DNA from: Pelagibacterales bacterium SAG-MED15
GTDB lineage: Bacteria > Pseudomonadota > Alphaproteobacteria > Pelagibacterales > Pelagibacteraceae
Assembly: GCA_014654065.1 (NCBI GenBank)
Contig: JACWDM010000003.1
Coordinates: 1-64,000 of the forward strand
Direction: 5' to 3'
DNA: 64,000 bases
Position 1 is the stretch's first letter. Every line of letters starts with the position of its first letter. Below, piece after piece: positions 34,969 through 46,605 of the stretch. Position numbers and translations under genes: made by a program. Below the pieces are notes generated by a model. That model saw nothing but the letters and a program-made list of their open reading frames with translations. It did not search any database and had not been told where the DNA came from.

Positions 34969-35340
34969 ATGCCAACTATAAACCAACTACTTAGAAAAAG
35001 AAGAAGAAGGCCGTCGGTAAGAGATAAGGTTCCTGCTTTAGAAAGATCACCTCAAAAAAGAGGAGTATGTGTAAAGGTTTATACAACAACACCAAAAAAA
35101 CCAAATTCTGCGTTAAGAAAAGTTGCTCGTGTTAGACTTTCTAATGGCCATGAAGTTACATCTTATATTCCTGGTGAGGGTCATAATTTACAAGAACACT
35201 CAGTTGTTTTAATAAGGGGCGGAAGGGTAAAAGATTTACCTGGAGTACGTTACCATATACTTAGGGGTAACTTAGATACCCAAGGAGTTACTGCAAGAAA
35301 GCAACAACGTTCTAAATACGGTACAAAAAAAGGAAAATAA
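34969..35340 (+). CDS. rpsL: 30S ribosomal protein S12
   Basis: 123 residues, all conserved. The streptomycin-region loops [18 protein letters not shown] and [10 protein letters not shown] are wild type in form, with Lys at the usual resistance positions. First gene of the str operon; 6 bases to rpsG. Confidence 0.99.
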   Translation: MPTINQLLRKRRRRPSVRDKVPALERSPQKRGVCVKVYTTTPKKPNSALRKVARVRLSNGHEVTSYIPGEGHNLQEHSVVLIRGGRVKDLPGVRYHILRGNLDTQGVTARKQQRSKYGTKKGK

Positions 35341-35346
35341 TTTCAA

Positions 35347-35817
35347 ATGTCTAGAAAAAAAAGAGCACCGAAAAAAATTCCCATTATAGACCCAGTATAT
35401 AAATCAACAATTATTCCAAAATTAATTAACAATATCATGTATGATGGTAAAAAAACTGTAGCTGAAAAAATTATTTATGATGCAATTGAAAAGATTAAAT
35501 CTAAATCAAAAGATGAACCGATTACAGTCTTTAATGAGGCAATTAATAATATTAAACCAACTGTTGAAGTAAGGTCTAGAAGAGTTGGTGGTGCAACCTA
35601 TCAAGTACCGGTTGAAGTAAAATCAAAAAGATCACAAGCATTAGCACTAAGATGGTTGATAGATGCTTCAAGAAAAAGAAAAGATAAAAATATGTCAGAT
35701 AAAATTTTCAATGAAATTTTTGATGCATATCAAAATAGAGGTTCAGCAATTAAGAAAAAAGAAGACACACACAAAATGGCAGAGTCAAATAAAGCTTTTG
35801 CACATTTTAGATGGTAA
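35347..35817 (+). CDS. rpsG: 30S ribosomal protein S7
   Basis: 156 residues. Conserved [19 protein letters not shown] and C-terminal [17 protein letters not shown]. It organises the 30S head and often represses the str operon. 6 bases from fusA. Confidence 0.99.
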   Translation: MSRKKRAPKKIPIIDPVYKSTIIPKLINNIMYDGKKTVAEKIIYDAIEKIKSKSKDEPITVFNEAINNIKPTVEVRSRRVGGATYQVPVEVKSKRSQALALRWLIDASRKRKDKNMSDKIFNEIFDAYQNRGSAIKKKEDTHKMAESNKAFAHFRW

Positions 35818-35823
35818 AATATT

Positions 35824-37899
35824 ATGAGTAGGACACATACATTAGAAAAATACCGTAACATTGGCATAATGGCCCATATAGATGCTGGTAAAACAACAAC
35901 AACTGAAAGAATTCTTTATTACACTGGTAAAAGCCATAAAATTGGTGAAGTCCATGACGGTGCAGCTACAATGGACTGGATGGAACAAGAACAAGAACGA
36001 GGTATAACGATCACATCAGCTGCCACAACATGTTTTTGGAAAGATAATCGTATTAATATTATTGATACACCCGGTCATGTAGATTTTACAATTGAAGTTG
36101 AAAGATCATTGAAAGTTTTAGATGGCGCTGTAGCCGTTTTTGATGGTGTTGCTGGAGTAGAGCCACAATCAGAAACAGTATGGCGACAAGCGGATAAATA
36201 TAAAGTACCTAGAATTTGTTTTGTAAATAAACTTGATAGAACTGGAGCTGATTTTTTTAGATGTGTAGATATGATTAAAGATCGATTAGGGGCAAAACCC
36301 CTTGTCATGCAAATTCCTATTGGTATAGAAGCATCTTTACAAGGTGTTGTAGACCTAGTCAAAATGAAAGCAATAGTTTGGAAAAATGAAGACTTGGGAG
36401 CTGAATGGGAAGAAAAAGATATTCCGGATGATTTAAAAGAAATTTGTACTAAATACAGGAAAGAACTAGTTGAAACAGCTGTAGAACAAGATGAAAAACT
36501 GATGGAAAGCTATTTAAATGGTGATGAAATTAAAAATGATGATTTAATTAAATGCGTTAGAAAAGGTTGTTTAAACTTTGATTTTGTACCTGTTTTGACA
36601 GGATCTGCATTTAAAAATAAGGGAGTTCAACCTTTGCTTGATGCTGTTGTTGACTATTTGCCTAGCCCCAAGGACATTGGATCAATTAAAGGCACCAAAC
36701 CTAATTCAGATGAAGAAATAGAGATGAAATTTGAGGACGATGCTCCTTTCTCTGCTTTAGCGTTTAAAGTAGCAAATGATCCATTCGTAGGATCATTAAC
36801 ATTCATAAGGATTTATTCTGGTACAGTAAAAACTGGAACTTCAATTTACAACACATCAAAAGATAAAGAAGAAAGAGTTGGCAGAATGTTGTTAATGCAT
36901 GCAAACTCTAGAGAAGATATTAAAGAGGCTAATGCTGGAGATATAGTAGCTTTAGCAGGTTTAAAAAATACAATTACTGGTCACACATTAGCAAATGAGG
37001 ATAAACCTGTGCTTTTAGAGCCAATGGAGTTTCCTGATCCAGTTATAGAAATAGCTGTAGAACCAAAAACAAAAGCAGACCAAGAGAAAATGGGTGAGGC
37101 CTTAGGGAGGTTAGCTAAAGAGGATCCATCATTTAGAGTAAGTTCTGACGAAGAATCTGGACAAACAATTATAAAAGGCATGGGAGAACTACATTTAGAT
37201 ATTATTGTAGATAGAATGAAAAGAGAATTCAAAGTCGAAGCAAATGTTGGTGCTCCGCAGGTCGCATACAGAGAAACAATACAAAATCCTAGTGAATTTG
37301 ATTACACACATAAGAAACAAAGTGGTGGAGCAGGCCAATTCGCGAGAGTTAAACTTTCTGTAGAACCATTGGAACCTGGTAAAGGGAGAGAAGTTGAGAG
37401 CAAGATTAAAGGTGGAGCAATTCCAAAGGAATTTATACCTGGCGTAGAAAAAGGAGTGTTATCTGTTGCGGACAATGGAATTTTAGCTGGCTTCCCAATG
37501 ATAGATTATAAAGTTACTATACTTGATGGTTTACATCATGATGTTGACTCAAGTGTCTTAGCTTTTGAACTCGCATCTAGACAATGTTTTAAAGAAGCAT
37601 GTACAAGAGCTACACTTAAATTACTTGAACCGATGATGAGAGTCGAAGTTGTCACGCCAGAGGATTATATGGGTGATGTAATAGGTGATCTTAATAGTAG
37701 AAGAGGACAAATTAGTACACAAGAGCCAAGAGGAAATGCAACTGTAATCACTGCAATGGTTCCATTAGCGAATATGTTTGGGTATATAAATTCATTAAGA
37801 TCAATGTCACAAGGTAGAGCACAATACTCTATGTTTTTTGATCATTATTCTAAAGTACCACAAAACGTTCAAGACGAAGTAACAAAGAAGACTGGATAA
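35824..37899 (+). CDS. fusA: Elongation factor G
   Basis: 691 residues, full length. G1 [15 protein letters not shown], switch [20 protein letters not shown], and domain IV/V with [15 protein letters not shown] and the C-terminal [19 protein letters not shown]. Drives translocation. The next gene is rpsJ after 4 bases, with no tuf between, unlike the common fusA-tuf-rpsJ order. Confidence 0.99.
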   Translation: MSRTHTLEKYRNIGIMAHIDAGKTTTTERILYYTGKSHKIGEVHDGAATMDWMEQEQERGITITSAATTCFWKDNRINIIDTPGHVDFTIEVERSLKVLDGAVAVFDGVAGVEPQSETVWRQADKYKVPRICFVNKLDRTGADFFRCVDMIKDRLGAKPLVMQIPIGIEASLQGVVDLVKMKAIVWKNEDLGAEWEEKDIPDDLKEICTKYRKELVETAVEQDEKLMESYLNGDEIKNDDLIKCVRKGCLNFDFVPVLTGSAFKNKGVQPLLDAVVDYLPSPKDIGSIKGTKPNSDEEIEMKFEDDAPFSALAFKVANDPFVGSLTFIRIYSGTVKTGTSIYNTSKDKEERVGRMLLMHANSREDIKEANAGDIVALAGLKNTITGHTLANEDKPVLLEPMEFPDPVIEIAVEPKTKADQEKMGEALGRLAKEDPSFRVSSDEESGQTIIKGMGELHLDIIVDRMKREFKVEANVGAPQVAYRETIQNPSEFDYTHKKQSGGAGQFARVKLSVEPLEPGKGREVESKIKGGAIPKEFIPGVEKGVLSVADNGILAGFPMIDYKVTILDGLHHDVDSSVLAFELASRQCFKEACTRATLKLLEPMMRVEVVTPEDYMGDVIGDLNSRRGQISTQEPRGNATVITAMVPLANMFGYINSLRSMSQGRAQYSMFFDHYSKVPQNVQDEVTKKTG

Positions 37900-37903
37900 A
37901 AAA

Positions 37904-38212
37904 ATGGAAAAACAAAATATTAGAATTAAATTAAGAGCTTATGACAATAAAGTTCTAGATCAATCAACTGAAGAGATAGTAAATACAGTCAAAAGAACTG
38001 GCGCCAATATAAAAGGTCCAATTCCACTACCAACAAAGATTGAAAGATATACAGTTTTAAGATCTCCTCATATTGATAAAAAAAGTAGAGAACAATTTGA
38101 GACCAGAACACATAAGAGATTAATAGATATAATTGAACCAACACCGCAAACGGTTGAGGCATTAATGAAATTAGATTTAGCTTCGGGCGTAGATGTAGAA
38201 ATTAAAATATAA
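37904..38212 (+). CDS. rpsJ: 30S ribosomal protein S10
   Basis: 102 residues. Conserved [16 protein letters not shown] and [19 protein letters not shown]. Also the NusB/NusG partner in antitermination. No promoter gap separates it from fusA, so str and S10 operons appear fused. Confidence 0.99.
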   Translation: MEKQNIRIKLRAYDNKVLDQSTEEIVNTVKRTGANIKGPIPLPTKIERYTVLRSPHIDKKSREQFETRTHKRLIDIIEPTPQTVEALMKLDLASGVDVEIKI

Positions 38213-38217
38213 AACGT

Positions 38218-38928
38218 ATGACTGAGATTGCTTTAATAGGTAGAAAAATAGGTATGACTAGGGAATTTTATAAAACTGGACAGTCCGTGCCAGTAACTGT
38301 TTTAAAAATTGAAAAAGGAAGAGTAATTGATTTAATTGATCCTGCAAAGAGAGGCTATATGGCTGTTCAATTAGGATTTGGGAAAGTTAAAAATTCAAAA
38401 TTATCTAAAGCAATGAAAGGGTATTTCACGAAAAAAAATACTGAGCCAAAAAATAAAATTAAAGAATTTCGTGTCAAAAGTCTTGAAAACTACAAACCAG
38501 GAAACGAGTTTGGTGTTGAAATTTTTAAAGATATTAAATTTGTAGATATTAGATCAAAAACAATAGGAAAAGGTTTCGCTGGAGTAATGAAAAGACATAA
38601 TTTTGGTGGTTTACGAGCATCACATGGTGTCTCAGTATCTCATAGAGCTCATGGGTCAACAGGACAAAATCAAGATCCAGGTAAAGTTTTTAAAAATAAA
38701 AAAATGGCTGGCCATATGGGAGATAAATTAAGAACTATTCAAAACATTGAAATAATAAAATCTGACGCTGAAAATGATCTACTGTTTTTGAAAGGATCAA
38801 TCCCTGGATCAAAAAATTCAGAAGTCTTAGTAAAAAAAGCTGCTAAAAATACATCTAAATTAACTATGAATGAAAAAATTGAAGCAATAGAAAAATTAAA
38901 GAAAATTCCAGAAAAAAAGAAAAAATAA
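38218..38928 (+). CDS. rplC: 50S ribosomal protein L3
   Basis: 236 residues. Conserved [10 protein letters not shown] start, the central [19 protein letters not shown] loop reaching the peptidyl-transferase centre, and [13 protein letters not shown]. The Lys-rich C-terminal tail is longer than in E. coli L3. Confidence 0.98.
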   Translation: MTEIALIGRKIGMTREFYKTGQSVPVTVLKIEKGRVIDLIDPAKRGYMAVQLGFGKVKNSKLSKAMKGYFTKKNTEPKNKIKEFRVKSLENYKPGNEFGVEIFKDIKFVDIRSKTIGKGFAGVMKRHNFGGLRASHGVSVSHRAHGSTGQNQDPGKVFKNKKMAGHMGDKLRTIQNIEIIKSDAENDLLFLKGSIPGSKNSEVLVKKAAKNTSKLTMNEKIEAIEKLKKIPEKKKK

Positions 38929-38929
38929 A

Positions 38930-39553
38930 ATGAAAATTGATAAATTTAATATAGATGGAAAAAAAGAGATTATTGAAGTAATGGATAAAATTTTTTCTGC
39001 AAAAATGAACAAAAAACTTGTAAGTGGAGTTATATATAAAACTAATGCAAATTTTAAAGGTAGAAAAGCTAAAACAAAACAGAAAAATGAAATCATTGGA
39101 TCAACTTCCAAAATTTATGCTCAAAAGGGTACAGGTAATGCAAGACATGCTAGTAGAAAAGCACCAATATTTGTTGGTGGAGGAATTGCGCATGGTCCTA
39201 AAGGTGAAAAGAGTTATAAGATAAGAAAATTAAATAAAAATGAAAAAAAACTTAGCGTGGCATCTCTTTTAAGTGATAAAAAAACCTCAAGTAACTTAAT
39301 TGTTTTAAGCGATTTCAAAAGTGAAATAAAAAAAACTAAAGAAATGAGTGAAATATTAAAAAAATTTGAAGCAAATAACTCTTTGATAATTTTAGATAAA
39401 AACTCAAAAAACAATATCTACAAATCTTTAAGAAATTTGCCTAATATAAAGGCTACAGATGTTAATCATTTTAGTAATTTTGATATAATTAAATTCAAAA
39501 AAGTTATTTTTACAGAAACATCAGTAAAGGAGTTAGAAAAACGTTATGAGTAA
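38930..39553 (+). CDS. rplD: 50S ribosomal protein L4
   Basis: 207 residues. The long internal loop that lines the exit tunnel is visible (QKGTGNARHASRKAPIFVGG, with Lys/Gly-rich flanks). It overlaps rplW by 8 bp. In E. coli L4 regulates the S10 operon. Confidence 0.97.
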   Translation: MKIDKFNIDGKKEIIEVMDKIFSAKMNKKLVSGVIYKTNANFKGRKAKTKQKNEIIGSTSKIYAQKGTGNARHASRKAPIFVGGGIAHGPKGEKSYKIRKLNKNEKKLSVASLLSDKKTSSNLIVLSDFKSEIKKTKEMSEILKKFEANNSLIILDKNSKNNIYKSLRNLPNIKATDVNHFSNFDIIKFKKVIFTETSVKELEKRYE

Positions 39554-39839
39554 AGTTCATTTATACGATAATATTATATCTCCTGTTGTTACAGAAAAAT
39601 CAACAAATATGTCTGAGAATAATAAAATTGTCTTTAAAGTACCTTTTTCCTCAAACAAAAAAATTCTAAAAAAGAATATAGAGAAAATATTTAAAGTGAA
39701 TGTTACAAAAGTGAATATAATAAATAAGCAAACAAGAACAAAATTTACCAGAGGTAAAAAAATTAAAGTTAAAGGTTATAAAAAGGCTATAATTACACTT
39801 AAAAAAGGACAGTCAATAGACTTAACAACAGGAATTTAG
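39546..39839 (+). CDS. rplW: 50S ribosomal protein L23
   Basis: 97 residues. Begins with the conserved ISPVVTEKSTNMSE and keeps the NKQTRTKFTRGKKIK hairpin. It sits at the tunnel exit and docks SRP and trigger factor. Starts inside the rplD end. Confidence 0.97.
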   Translation: MSKVHLYDNIISPVVTEKSTNMSENNKIVFKVPFSSNKKILKKNIEKIFKVNVTKVNIINKQTRTKFTRGKKIKVKGYKKAIITLKKGQSIDLTTGI

Positions 39840-40673
39840 ATGTCACTTAAAACTTTTAAACCATATACAAAATCTACGCGAGGAACTGTCCTTGTTGACA
39901 AAAGTTCATTATGGAAAGGAAAACCATTTAAATTGCTTACTTCAGCAAATAATTCATCAAAAGGTAGGAATAACCTTGGAAGAATTACATCAAGAAATCA
40001 TGGAGGTGGCCATAAGCATAAATATAGACTTGTTGACTTTTATAGAAGAAAATTTGACTCAATTGGAGAAGTTGAGAGAATAGAGTACGATCCTAATAGA
40101 TCATGCCATATAATGTTAATTAAGTTTGAAGACGGTGAAAGATTTTATTATTTAGCACCACAAAAAATTAATATAGGGGACAAAATTAGAAATGGTTCTA
40201 ATATTGAGATAAAGGTTGGAAACTGCATGCCTTTACAGGATATCCCGGCAGGAATAGATATACATAACGTTGAATTACAGCCGGGTGCAGGGGGTAAAAT
40301 AGCAAGATCTGCTGGAACTTCTGTCTCAATTTCAGGTATTGATGGAGCTTATTCATTAGTAAAAATGACTTCTGGCGAAGTAAGAAAAATTAATTCAAGA
40401 TGCATGGCAACAATTGGTGTGCTTTCAAATCCAGATCAAAAAAATATTAAGATTGGAAAAGCTGGAAGATCAAGATGGATGGGAATTAGACCACATACCA
40501 GGGGAGTTGTAAAAAATCCAGTGGATCACCCACATGGTGGTGGTGAAGGTAAATCAGCAGGAGGAAGACACCCAGTATCACCAACTGGACAATCAGCTAA
40601 AGGACTTAAAACTAGAGACAATAAAAGAACAGATAAGTTTATTATAAGAAGAAGAAAAAGGAAGAATAAATAA
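39840..40673 (+). CDS. rplB: 50S ribosomal protein L2
   Basis: 277 residues. Conserved [20 protein letters not shown] and the catalytic-centre-proximal [19 protein letters not shown] with the conserved His. Directly follows rplW. Confidence 0.99.
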   Translation: MSLKTFKPYTKSTRGTVLVDKSSLWKGKPFKLLTSANNSSKGRNNLGRITSRNHGGGHKHKYRLVDFYRRKFDSIGEVERIEYDPNRSCHIMLIKFEDGERFYYLAPQKINIGDKIRNGSNIEIKVGNCMPLQDIPAGIDIHNVELQPGAGGKIARSAGTSVSISGIDGAYSLVKMTSGEVRKINSRCMATIGVLSNPDQKNIKIGKAGRSRWMGIRPHTRGVVKNPVDHPHGGGEGKSAGGRHPVSPTGQSAKGLKTRDNKRTDKFIIRRRKRKNK

Positions 40674-40675
40674 TT

Positions 40676-40987
40676 ATGGCAAGAGCAGTTTGGAAAGGAC
40701 CATTTGTAGAGGAAAGTTTGATTAAGAAAGTAGAAAAACAGAAAAACGATCCAAGTAAAAAACCAATTAAAACATGGTCTAGGAAATCTACAATAATTCC
40801 TGATTTTGTAGGAATAAGTTTCTTAATTTATAATGGGAAAAAATTTATTCCAATAACTGTTTCTGAGGACATGGTTGGTCACAAGTTTGGTGAGTTTGCA
40901 CCTACAAGGCAATTTTTTGGTCATACACCGGCTGATAAAAAAGCGAAGCCAGATGAGGGAGCAGCAAAACCTGCGGAAAAGAAGTAA
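40676..40987 (+). CDS. rpsS: 30S ribosomal protein S19
   Basis: 103 residues. Conserved core [18 protein letters not shown] and [19 protein letters not shown]. The last 15 residues (Lys/Ala/Pro/Glu) form a low-complexity tail beyond the usual end. Confidence 0.98.
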   Translation: MARAVWKGPFVEESLIKKVEKQKNDPSKKPIKTWSRKSTIIPDFVGISFLIYNGKKFIPITVSEDMVGHKFGEFAPTRQFFGHTPADKKAKPDEGAAKPAEKK

Positions 40988-40990
40988 AAA

Positions 40991-41395
40991 ATGAACAAAA
41001 AAAAAAATAATATGAAATCTGAGAATAAAATAGTTCGCTCTGTAAATAAAAATGTTAGGTCTAGCACAAGAAAATTAAAACCAATTTTAAAATCAATAGT
41101 TGGAAAAAAGGTTGGTGAAGCAATAAGAGATTTAACGTTTTCAGAAAAAAGAATATCTAAAGATGTTAAAAAAACTATATCCTCAGCTGTTGCAAATGCT
41201 GAAAATAATTTTCAATACGATATAGATAAATTATTCATTAAAGAAGCATTCTGTGGAAAGCAAATTATAATGAAAAGATTTAGAGCTAGAGCTAAGGGTA
41301 GAGCTGCTGGAATAAAAAAACCGTATTCAAATTTAACTATTATTTTATCAGAATTAACCAAAAAAAATGAGGAGAAGCATGGGTCAAAAAGTTAA
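40991..41395 (+). CDS. rplV: 50S ribosomal protein L22
   Basis: 134 residues from the first ATG; an internal ATG at 41012 would trim 7 Lys/Asn-rich residues. The tunnel hairpin and the conserved [20 protein letters not shown] are present. The 3' end overlaps rpsC by 17 bp. Confidence 0.95.
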   Translation: MNKKKNNMKSENKIVRSVNKNVRSSTRKLKPILKSIVGKKVGEAIRDLTFSEKRISKDVKKTISSAVANAENNFQYDIDKLFIKEAFCGKQIIMKRFRARAKGRAAGIKKPYSNLTIILSELTKKNEEKHGSKS

Positions 41396-42038
41396 TCCTG
41401 TAGGTTTAAGATTGGGCATCAATAGAGGTTGGGACTCTGTTTGGTACGCTCGAAAAAAAGAGTTTGGAAACTACCTTATTGAAGATTTCAAAATTCGTGA
41501 GTATATCAAAAAAAATGTTATTAATTCTGGAGTCTCTAAAGTTATGATAGAGAGAACTTCTAAAAAATGTTTCGTTACGATTTATACATCAAGACCTGGA
41601 TTCGTTATAGGTAAAAAGGGTAGTGATATAGAAAAAATTAAAAACAAACTATCTCTTCTCACAAAAAATGAAGTTAACCTCAATATAAAAGAAGTTAAAA
41701 AACCTGAAACTAATAGCTTTCTAGTAGCAGAAAACATATCTCAACAATTAGTAAAAAGAATATCTTATAGAAGAGCCATGAAGAGATCTATGCAGTCTGC
41801 TTTGAGATTGGGAGCAAAAGGTATTAAAGTTTCTATCAGCGGAAGATTGGGTGGTAATGAAATTGCAAGAACCGAATGGCTAAGGGAGGGAAGCATTCCA
41901 TCACACACTTTAAGAGCAGATATTGATTACGCTGAGGCTGAAGCGCTTACGACATATGGAATAATTGGTATAAAAGTTTGGATTTACAAAGGTGAAATAT
42001 TTACAAAGGAGTTTAGTCAGGAAACTAATAAAAAATAA
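41379..42038 (+). CDS. rpsC: 30S ribosomal protein S3
   Basis: About 219 residues from [13 protein letters not shown], the universal S3 start. The AGGAG just upstream of the ATG at 41379 fixes this start, rather than the in-frame ATG at 41367. KH-domain GKKGSDI and the C-terminal [17 protein letters not shown] are conserved. Confidence 0.98.
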   Translation: MGQKVNPVGLRLGINRGWDSVWYARKKEFGNYLIEDFKIREYIKKNVINSGVSKVMIERTSKKCFVTIYTSRPGFVIGKKGSDIEKIKNKLSLLTKNEVNLNIKEVKKPETNSFLVAENISQQLVKRISYRRAMKRSMQSALRLGAKGIKVSISGRLGGNEIARTEWLREGSIPSHTLRADIDYAEAEALTTYGIIGIKVWIYKGEIFTKEFSQETNKK

Positions 42039-42040
42039 TT

Positions 42041-42451
42041 ATGTTGCAACCAACTAGAACAAAATTCAGAAAAGCTCATAAAGGAAGAATACATGGTAGA
42101 GCATCAAGATGTAATTTAATGAATTATGGAGCTTATGGTTTAAAGGCTATGGCACCAGATAGAGTTATATCAAAACAAATTGAGGCTGCTAGAGTAGCTT
42201 TAACTAGACATATGAAAAGACAAGGAAGAGTTTGGACAAGAGTTTTTCCTAACATACCGGTATCAAAAAAACCTACAGAAGTAAGAATGGGTAAAGGTAA
42301 AGGCTCTCCTGAGTTTTGGGCATGTCGAGTAAAACCTGGTAGAATTTTATTCGAGGTAGACGGTGTTACTGAACAAACAGCAAAAGAAGCTTTATATAAA
42401 GCGTCTGCAAAATTACCAATTAAAACTAAATTTATAAAAAGATTTGCCTAA
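42041..42451 (+). CDS. rplP: 50S ribosomal protein L16
   Basis: 136 residues. Conserved [33 protein letters not shown] and RPGRILFEV-like segment. It binds near the A-site tRNA elbow. Stop is one base before the rpmC ATG. Confidence 0.99.
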   Translation: MLQPTRTKFRKAHKGRIHGRASRCNLMNYGAYGLKAMAPDRVISKQIEAARVALTRHMKRQGRVWTRVFPNIPVSKKPTEVRMGKGKGSPEFWACRVKPGRILFEVDGVTEQTAKEALYKASAKLPIKTKFIKRFA

Positions 42452-42452
42452 A

Positions 42453-42644
42453 ATGAAAAAAAAGGAATTAAAAAAAATGACAAAATCTCAAGCTTTAAAG
42501 GATATTGATAAACTTAAGAAAGACCTTTTTAACTTTAGATTCAAGAAAATAAACAGTCAAATAACAGACTCGGCAAAAATTAAATCTACAAAAAAAAATA
42601 TCGCAAGATTAAAAACGATTATAGAGGATAAAAGTAATGCCTAA
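42453..42644 (+). CDS. rpmC: 50S ribosomal protein L29
   Basis: 63 residues from the ATG at 42453. A TTG at 42444 is in frame but lies inside rplP. The helical hairpin typical of L29 is visible ([18 protein letters not shown], then [11 protein letters not shown]). Overlaps rpsQ by 8 bp. Confidence 0.95.
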   Translation: MKKKELKKMTKSQALKDIDKLKKDLFNFRFKKINSQITDSAKIKSTKKNIARLKTIIEDKSNA

Positions 42645-42873
42645 AAAAATTTTACATGGAGTTGTTGTAAGTGACAAAGAAAATAAAACGATAAAAGTTT
42701 TAGTAGAAAGAAAATATCAACACCCTTTATTTAAGAAAGTTGTAAAGGGAAGAAAAAAATATAGCGCTCATGATGAGCAAAATCAATATAAAAATGGTGA
42801 TAAAGTTTCAATTATTGAATGTAAACCAATTTCAAAAAATAAAAAATTTGAAGTTGTAGGAGAAAAGAAATGA
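42637..42873 (+). CDS. rpsQ: 30S ribosomal protein S17
   Basis: 78 residues. OB-fold with [20 protein letters not shown] and [19 protein letters not shown] in the conserved HDE region. Overlaps rplN by 4 bp. Confidence 0.98.
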   Translation: MPKKILHGVVVSDKENKTIKVLVERKYQHPLFKKVVKGRKKYSAHDEQNQYKNGDKVSIIECKPISKNKKFEVVGEKK

Positions 42874-43238
42874 TACAAGTACAAACTGAACTAAATGTTG
42901 CTGATAACACTGGCGCAAAAAAAATTGAGTGCATCAAAGTATTAGGTGGGTCAAAAAGAAGATATGCTAGTATAGGTGACACAATAGTTATAGCTGTGAA
43001 AGAGGCAATACCAAAAGGCAAAGTTAAAAAAGGTTCAGTTCATAAAGCTGTAGTTGTTAGGGTAAAAAAAGGAATTCATAGAGATGATGGATCTAAAGTT
43101 AAATTTGATAATAACGCTGCAGTATTAGTTGACGATAAAGGGGAACCTGTAGGTACCAGAATATTTGGACCAGTCACAAGAGAACTTAGAAATAAAGGAC
43201 AAATGAAAATAATTTCTTTAGCTCCGGAGGTTTTATAA
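42870..43238 (+). CDS. rplN: 50S ribosomal protein L14
   Basis: 122 residues. Starts [18 protein letters not shown] and contains the conserved [17 protein letters not shown] and [13 protein letters not shown]. Overlaps rplX by one base. Confidence 0.99.
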   Translation: MIQVQTELNVADNTGAKKIECIKVLGGSKRRYASIGDTIVIAVKEAIPKGKVKKGSVHKAVVVRVKKGIHRDDGSKVKFDNNAAVLVDDKGEPVGTRIFGPVTRELRNKGQMKIISLAPEVL

Positions 43239-43492
43239 TGTTAATTAAAAAAGGTAATAAAGTAAAAATTTTATGTGGTAAAGACAAAAACAAAGAAGGA
43301 GAGATTATAGAAATTGATAGAAAAAATTTTAGGGCAAAAGTAAAAGGCCTAAATATAATAAAGAAGCATGTAAAGACCACAAAAGAAAAAAAGGGTGGAA
43401 TAATTGAAAAAGAAAATTTTTTAAATATGTCAAATTTATCAATTATAGCAGAAGCCAAAAAAGAAAGTAAAAAGAAAGAGATTAAAAAATGA
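43238..43492 (+). CDS. rplX: 50S ribosomal protein L24
   Basis: 84 residues, shorter than E. coli L24. KOW motif with [20 protein letters not shown], then [20 protein letters not shown]. Overlaps rplE by 4 bp. Confidence 0.97.
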   Translation: MLIKKGNKVKILCGKDKNKEGEIIEIDRKNFRAKVKGLNIIKKHVKTTKEKKGGIIEKENFLNMSNLSIIAEAKKESKKKEIKK

Positions 43493-44043
43493 TACCCAGA
43501 CTAAAAGAACTCTATAACAAAGAAATTTTACCAGAATTAAAAACAAAATTAGGTCTTAAAAATAATTATATGACACCAAAGCTATCTAAAGTAGTTTTAA
43601 ACATGGGTTTAGGTATAGATGGTAATGATGCAAAAATCCTCAAAGTTTGTGAAGAGGATTTGTCAAAAATTACAGGTCAAAAACCAGTCTCAACTAAATT
43701 CAAAAAATCTATTTCAAATTTTAAAACACGGCAAAACTCAAAAGCTGGATTGAAAGTAACACTTAGAAAAGACAAAATGTATGAATTCATCGATAGATTG
43801 ATTAATATCGCTTTGCCAAGAATAAAAGATTTTAGGGGATTATCTGCAAATGGATTTGATAATTTTGGAAATTATACTTTCGGTATAAAAGAACACATAA
43901 TTTTTCCAGAAGTGAATTTTGATAAGGTAGATAAAATTAGAGGTCTTGATATTACCATTGTTATTTCTGCTATAGATAAGAAGCATAGTTACGAATTACT
44001 TAAACGTTTAAATTTTCCATTCAAGGAAGAAAGGACAAACTAA
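43489..44043 (+). CDS. rplE: 50S ribosomal protein L5
   Basis: 184 residues. Conserved [25 protein letters not shown] and [19 protein letters not shown]. Binds 5S rRNA and contacts P-site tRNA. Overlaps rpsN by one base. Confidence 0.99.
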   Translation: MIPRLKELYNKEILPELKTKLGLKNNYMTPKLSKVVLNMGLGIDGNDAKILKVCEEDLSKITGQKPVSTKFKKSISNFKTRQNSKAGLKVTLRKDKMYEFIDRLINIALPRIKDFRGLSANGFDNFGNYTFGIKEHIIFPEVNFDKVDKIRGLDITIVISAIDKKHSYELLKRLNFPFKEERTN

Positions 44044-44348
44044 TGGCAAAGCTAAGTTCAATAAATAAAAATAATAAAAGAATAAAATTATCCAACAGAT
44101 TATTTTCGAAAAGAAACAAATTAAAAAAAATAATAATGAATAAAAAATTACCTTTAGAGGAAAGATTTAAGGCACAACAAAAATTGTCTAATTTACCAAG
44201 AAATTCAGCAAAAACTAGAGTTATGAATAGATGTCAAATAACAGGAAGACCGCATGGCGTCTATAGAAAATTAAAGATATCAAGAATAGCGTTAAGAAAA
44301 CTAGGTCTTGAAGGAAAAATTCCAGGAATGGTTAAATCAAGTTGGTAG
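44043..44348 (+). CDS. rpsN: 30S ribosomal protein S14
   Basis: 101 residues, the long zinc-free form. Conserved [20 protein letters not shown] and [20 protein letters not shown]. The CxxC zinc pairs of the short form are absent. Confidence 0.98.
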   Translation: MAKLSSINKNNKRIKLSNRLFSKRNKLKKIIMNKKLPLEERFKAQQKLSNLPRNSAKTRVMNRCQITGRPHGVYRKLKISRIALRKLGLEGKIPGMVKSSW

Positions 44349-44360
44349 AAAGGATATATT

Positions 44361-44756
44361 ATGAGTTTAAGTGACCCAATTGGAGATATGATAGCTAGAA
44401 TAAAAAATGCTCAGATGAGAAATCAGAAAAGAGTTGATCTTCCCTCGTCAAATTTTAAAAAAAAGATTGTTGATGTTTTAAAGGGTGAAGGCTTTATTAT
44501 TGATTATAATGAAGAAAATGTGTCCGGAAAACCTAATTTAACAATTAATTTAAAATATAATTCAGGAAACCCTGTAATAAATACTATTGAAAGAGTTTCC
44601 AAACCAGGAAGAAGAATATTTTCAAGTGCAGAAAGTTTACCGAAAATCAATAATGGTTTAGGTATAGCAATAATCTCAACACCAAAAGGAGTAATGACTG
44701 ATATAGATGCGAGAAAACAAAAGGTTGGTGGAGAAATAATTTGTAAGGTGTTTTAA
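44361..44756 (+). CDS. rpsH: 30S ribosomal protein S8
   Basis: 131 residues. DPIGDMIARIKNAQMR at the N-terminus and GLGIAIISTPKGVMTD at the C-terminus are conserved. In E. coli S8 represses the spc operon. Overlaps rplF by one base. Confidence 0.98.
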   Translation: MSLSDPIGDMIARIKNAQMRNQKRVDLPSSNFKKKIVDVLKGEGFIIDYNEENVSGKPNLTINLKYNSGNPVINTIERVSKPGRRIFSSAESLPKINNGLGIAIISTPKGVMTDIDARKQKVGGEIICKVF

Positions 44757-45295
44757 TGTCTAAAATAGGAAAGATAAATATTTCAATTCCAGAAAAAGTA
44801 AAAGTTGCTTTAGCAGGCAGTGCGATCAATATTGAAGGGCCTTTAGGCAAAAAAACTCTTAATATAGATTTAGAGAATTTCGATTTAAATATTAAAGATG
44901 GTAAAGAAATAACTATAAAACCAAAAAAAATAAATCAAAATTCAAAAAGGTTGTGGGGAATGAATAGAAGTCTTCTAAATAATGCAATTATTGGTGCAAG
45001 TAAAGGTTATGAGAAAACTTTAGAGTTGGTAGGTGTTGGTTATAGGGCAGCTTTAAAAGGAAAACAACTTAATTTACAGCTTGGATTTAGCCATGATATC
45101 AATTTTGATATACCTGATACTGTTAAAATAACTGTTGAAAAACAAACAACTCTTAAAATATTAGGTTTTGATAAACAAGAAGTAGGCATGATAGCATCTA
45201 AAATTAAATCATTCCGTCCACCCGAACCTTACAAAGGAAAAGGTATCAAAGAAAAAGGTCAATATATTTTACGTAAAGAAGGGAAGAAAAAATAA
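44756..45295 (+). CDS. rplF: 50S ribosomal protein L6
   Basis: 179 residues, two L6 repeats. [20 protein letters not shown] and the C-terminal [20 protein letters not shown] are conserved. Overlaps rplR by one base. Confidence 0.98.
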   Translation: MSKIGKINISIPEKVKVALAGSAINIEGPLGKKTLNIDLENFDLNIKDGKEITIKPKKINQNSKRLWGMNRSLLNNAIIGASKGYEKTLELVGVGYRAALKGKQLNLQLGFSHDINFDIPDTVKITVEKQTTLKILGFDKQEVGMIASKIKSFRPPEPYKGKGIKEKGQYILRKEGKKK

Positions 45296-45648
45296 TGAAA
45301 CTAACTGCATCAATTAGAAAAAAATTTCGGGTTAGAAATAAACTTAAAAAGGTTGCAAAAGATGGAAGATTAAGACTATGTATTTCGAGATCATCTAAAA
45401 ATATATCTGCACAAATAATAGACGATAAAATTTCTAAAACATTAATCTCAGCTTCGTCATCTGAAAAAGATATAAAAGATGCAAAAAAAAATAAATCTGA
45501 GTCATCTGCTCTAGTTGCTGAAAAATTAGCTAAAATAGCTAAGGAAAAAAAATTAACTAAAGTTTTTTTTGATAGAGGAATATACAAATATCATGGAAGA
45601 GTAAAAATTTTTGCAGAGACTTTAAGAAAAAACGGGATGGAGTTTTAA
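45295..45648 (+). CDS. rplR: 50S ribosomal protein L18
   Basis: 117 residues. 5S rRNA binding; conserved [17 protein letters not shown] and [13 protein letters not shown]. The central region is Ser/Lys-rich. Confidence 0.97.
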   Translation: MKLTASIRKKFRVRNKLKKVAKDGRLRLCISRSSKNISAQIIDDKISKTLISASSSEKDIKDAKKNKSESSALVAEKLAKIAKEKKLTKVFFDRGIYKYHGRVKIFAETLRKNGMEF

Positions 45649-45649
45649 A

Positions 45650-46150
45650 ATGGATAAAAATACAGATATTTTAGAAAAACTTGTTCACATCAATAGAATA
45701 ACTAAAGTTGTAAAAGGTGGTCGAAGATTTGGATTTTCAGCACTAGTTGTTGTAGGTAATCAAAATGGTAAAATAGGAATAGCACATGCTAAGGCTAAAC
45801 AAGTTCCTGACGCTATTAAAAAAGCTAATGAACTTGCAAGACGGAACTTAGTTCAAATACCGTTGAGAGAGGGTAGAACAATTCATCACGATATCTACGG
45901 TAAAGATGGTGCAGGAAAAATAAAATTACGCTCAGCACCAAAAGGAACAGGTATCATTGCCGGCGGTCCGGTAAGGGCTGTATGTGAGGTTTTGGGCATC
46001 AAAGATATTGTGGCAAAATCGATAGGTACCGCCAATCCACATAATGTAATTAGGGCCTGTATGAAAGCGCTTAAAAAACAGACTTCACCTAAGCAGATAT
46101 CTAATATAAGAAATAAAAAAATATCTGAAATTATTGAGAAGAGGGGTTAG
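45650..46150 (+). CDS. rpsE: 30S ribosomal protein S5
   Basis: 166 residues. Conserved GGRRFGFSALVVVGNQNGKI and GTGIIAGGPVRAVCEVLGI. The stop overlaps the rplO start; the L30 gene (rpmD) that usually lies between them is missing. Confidence 0.99.
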   Translation: MDKNTDILEKLVHINRITKVVKGGRRFGFSALVVVGNQNGKIGIAHAKAKQVPDAIKKANELARRNLVQIPLREGRTIHHDIYGKDGAGKIKLRSAPKGTGIIAGGPVRAVCEVLGIKDIVAKSIGTANPHNVIRACMKALKKQTSPKQISNIRNKKISEIIEKRG

Positions 46151-46605
46151 TGATAAATTTAAACGAAACTATATCAATTAAAAGAAAAAAAATTAGACCA
46201 GGAAGAGGAATTGGATCAGGAAAGGGCAAAACCTCTGGTCGTGGTCATAAAGGTCAAAAATCAAGAAGTGGTGTAGCCATAAAAAGCTTTGAAGGTGGCC
46301 AAATGCCTTTATATAGGAGGTTACCTAAGAGAGGGTTTAACCCAATTAAATCAGTTTATATCGCAAAAATTAATATTGGAAAGATACAAACATTAATTGA
46401 TCAAAAAAAAATAAAATTGACTGATATGATAAATATTGATTTTTTAAAAAAAAATAAAATAATTAATAAAAACTCTCAAAGAGTTAAAATTTTAGGCAAT
46501 GGAGAACTTAAAGATAAAATTTCACTTGAGGTTGATTCTATATCTAAATCAGTGAAAATTCAGTTAGAAAAAACTGGTAGTACCCTAAAAATTAAAAATA
46601 GTTAA
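46150..46605 (+). CDS. rplO: 50S ribosomal protein L15
   Basis: 151 residues from a GTG start overlapping the rpsE stop. Gly-rich GRGIGSGKGKTSGRGHKGQK and FEGGQMPLYRRLPKRGF are diagnostic. Ends in a TAATG overlap with secY. Confidence 0.98.
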   Translation: MINLNETISIKRKKIRPGRGIGSGKGKTSGRGHKGQKSRSGVAIKSFEGGQMPLYRRLPKRGFNPIKSVYIAKINIGKIQTLIDQKKIKLTDMINIDFLKKNKIINKNSQRVKILGNGELKDKISLEVDSISKSVKIQLEKTGSTLKIKNS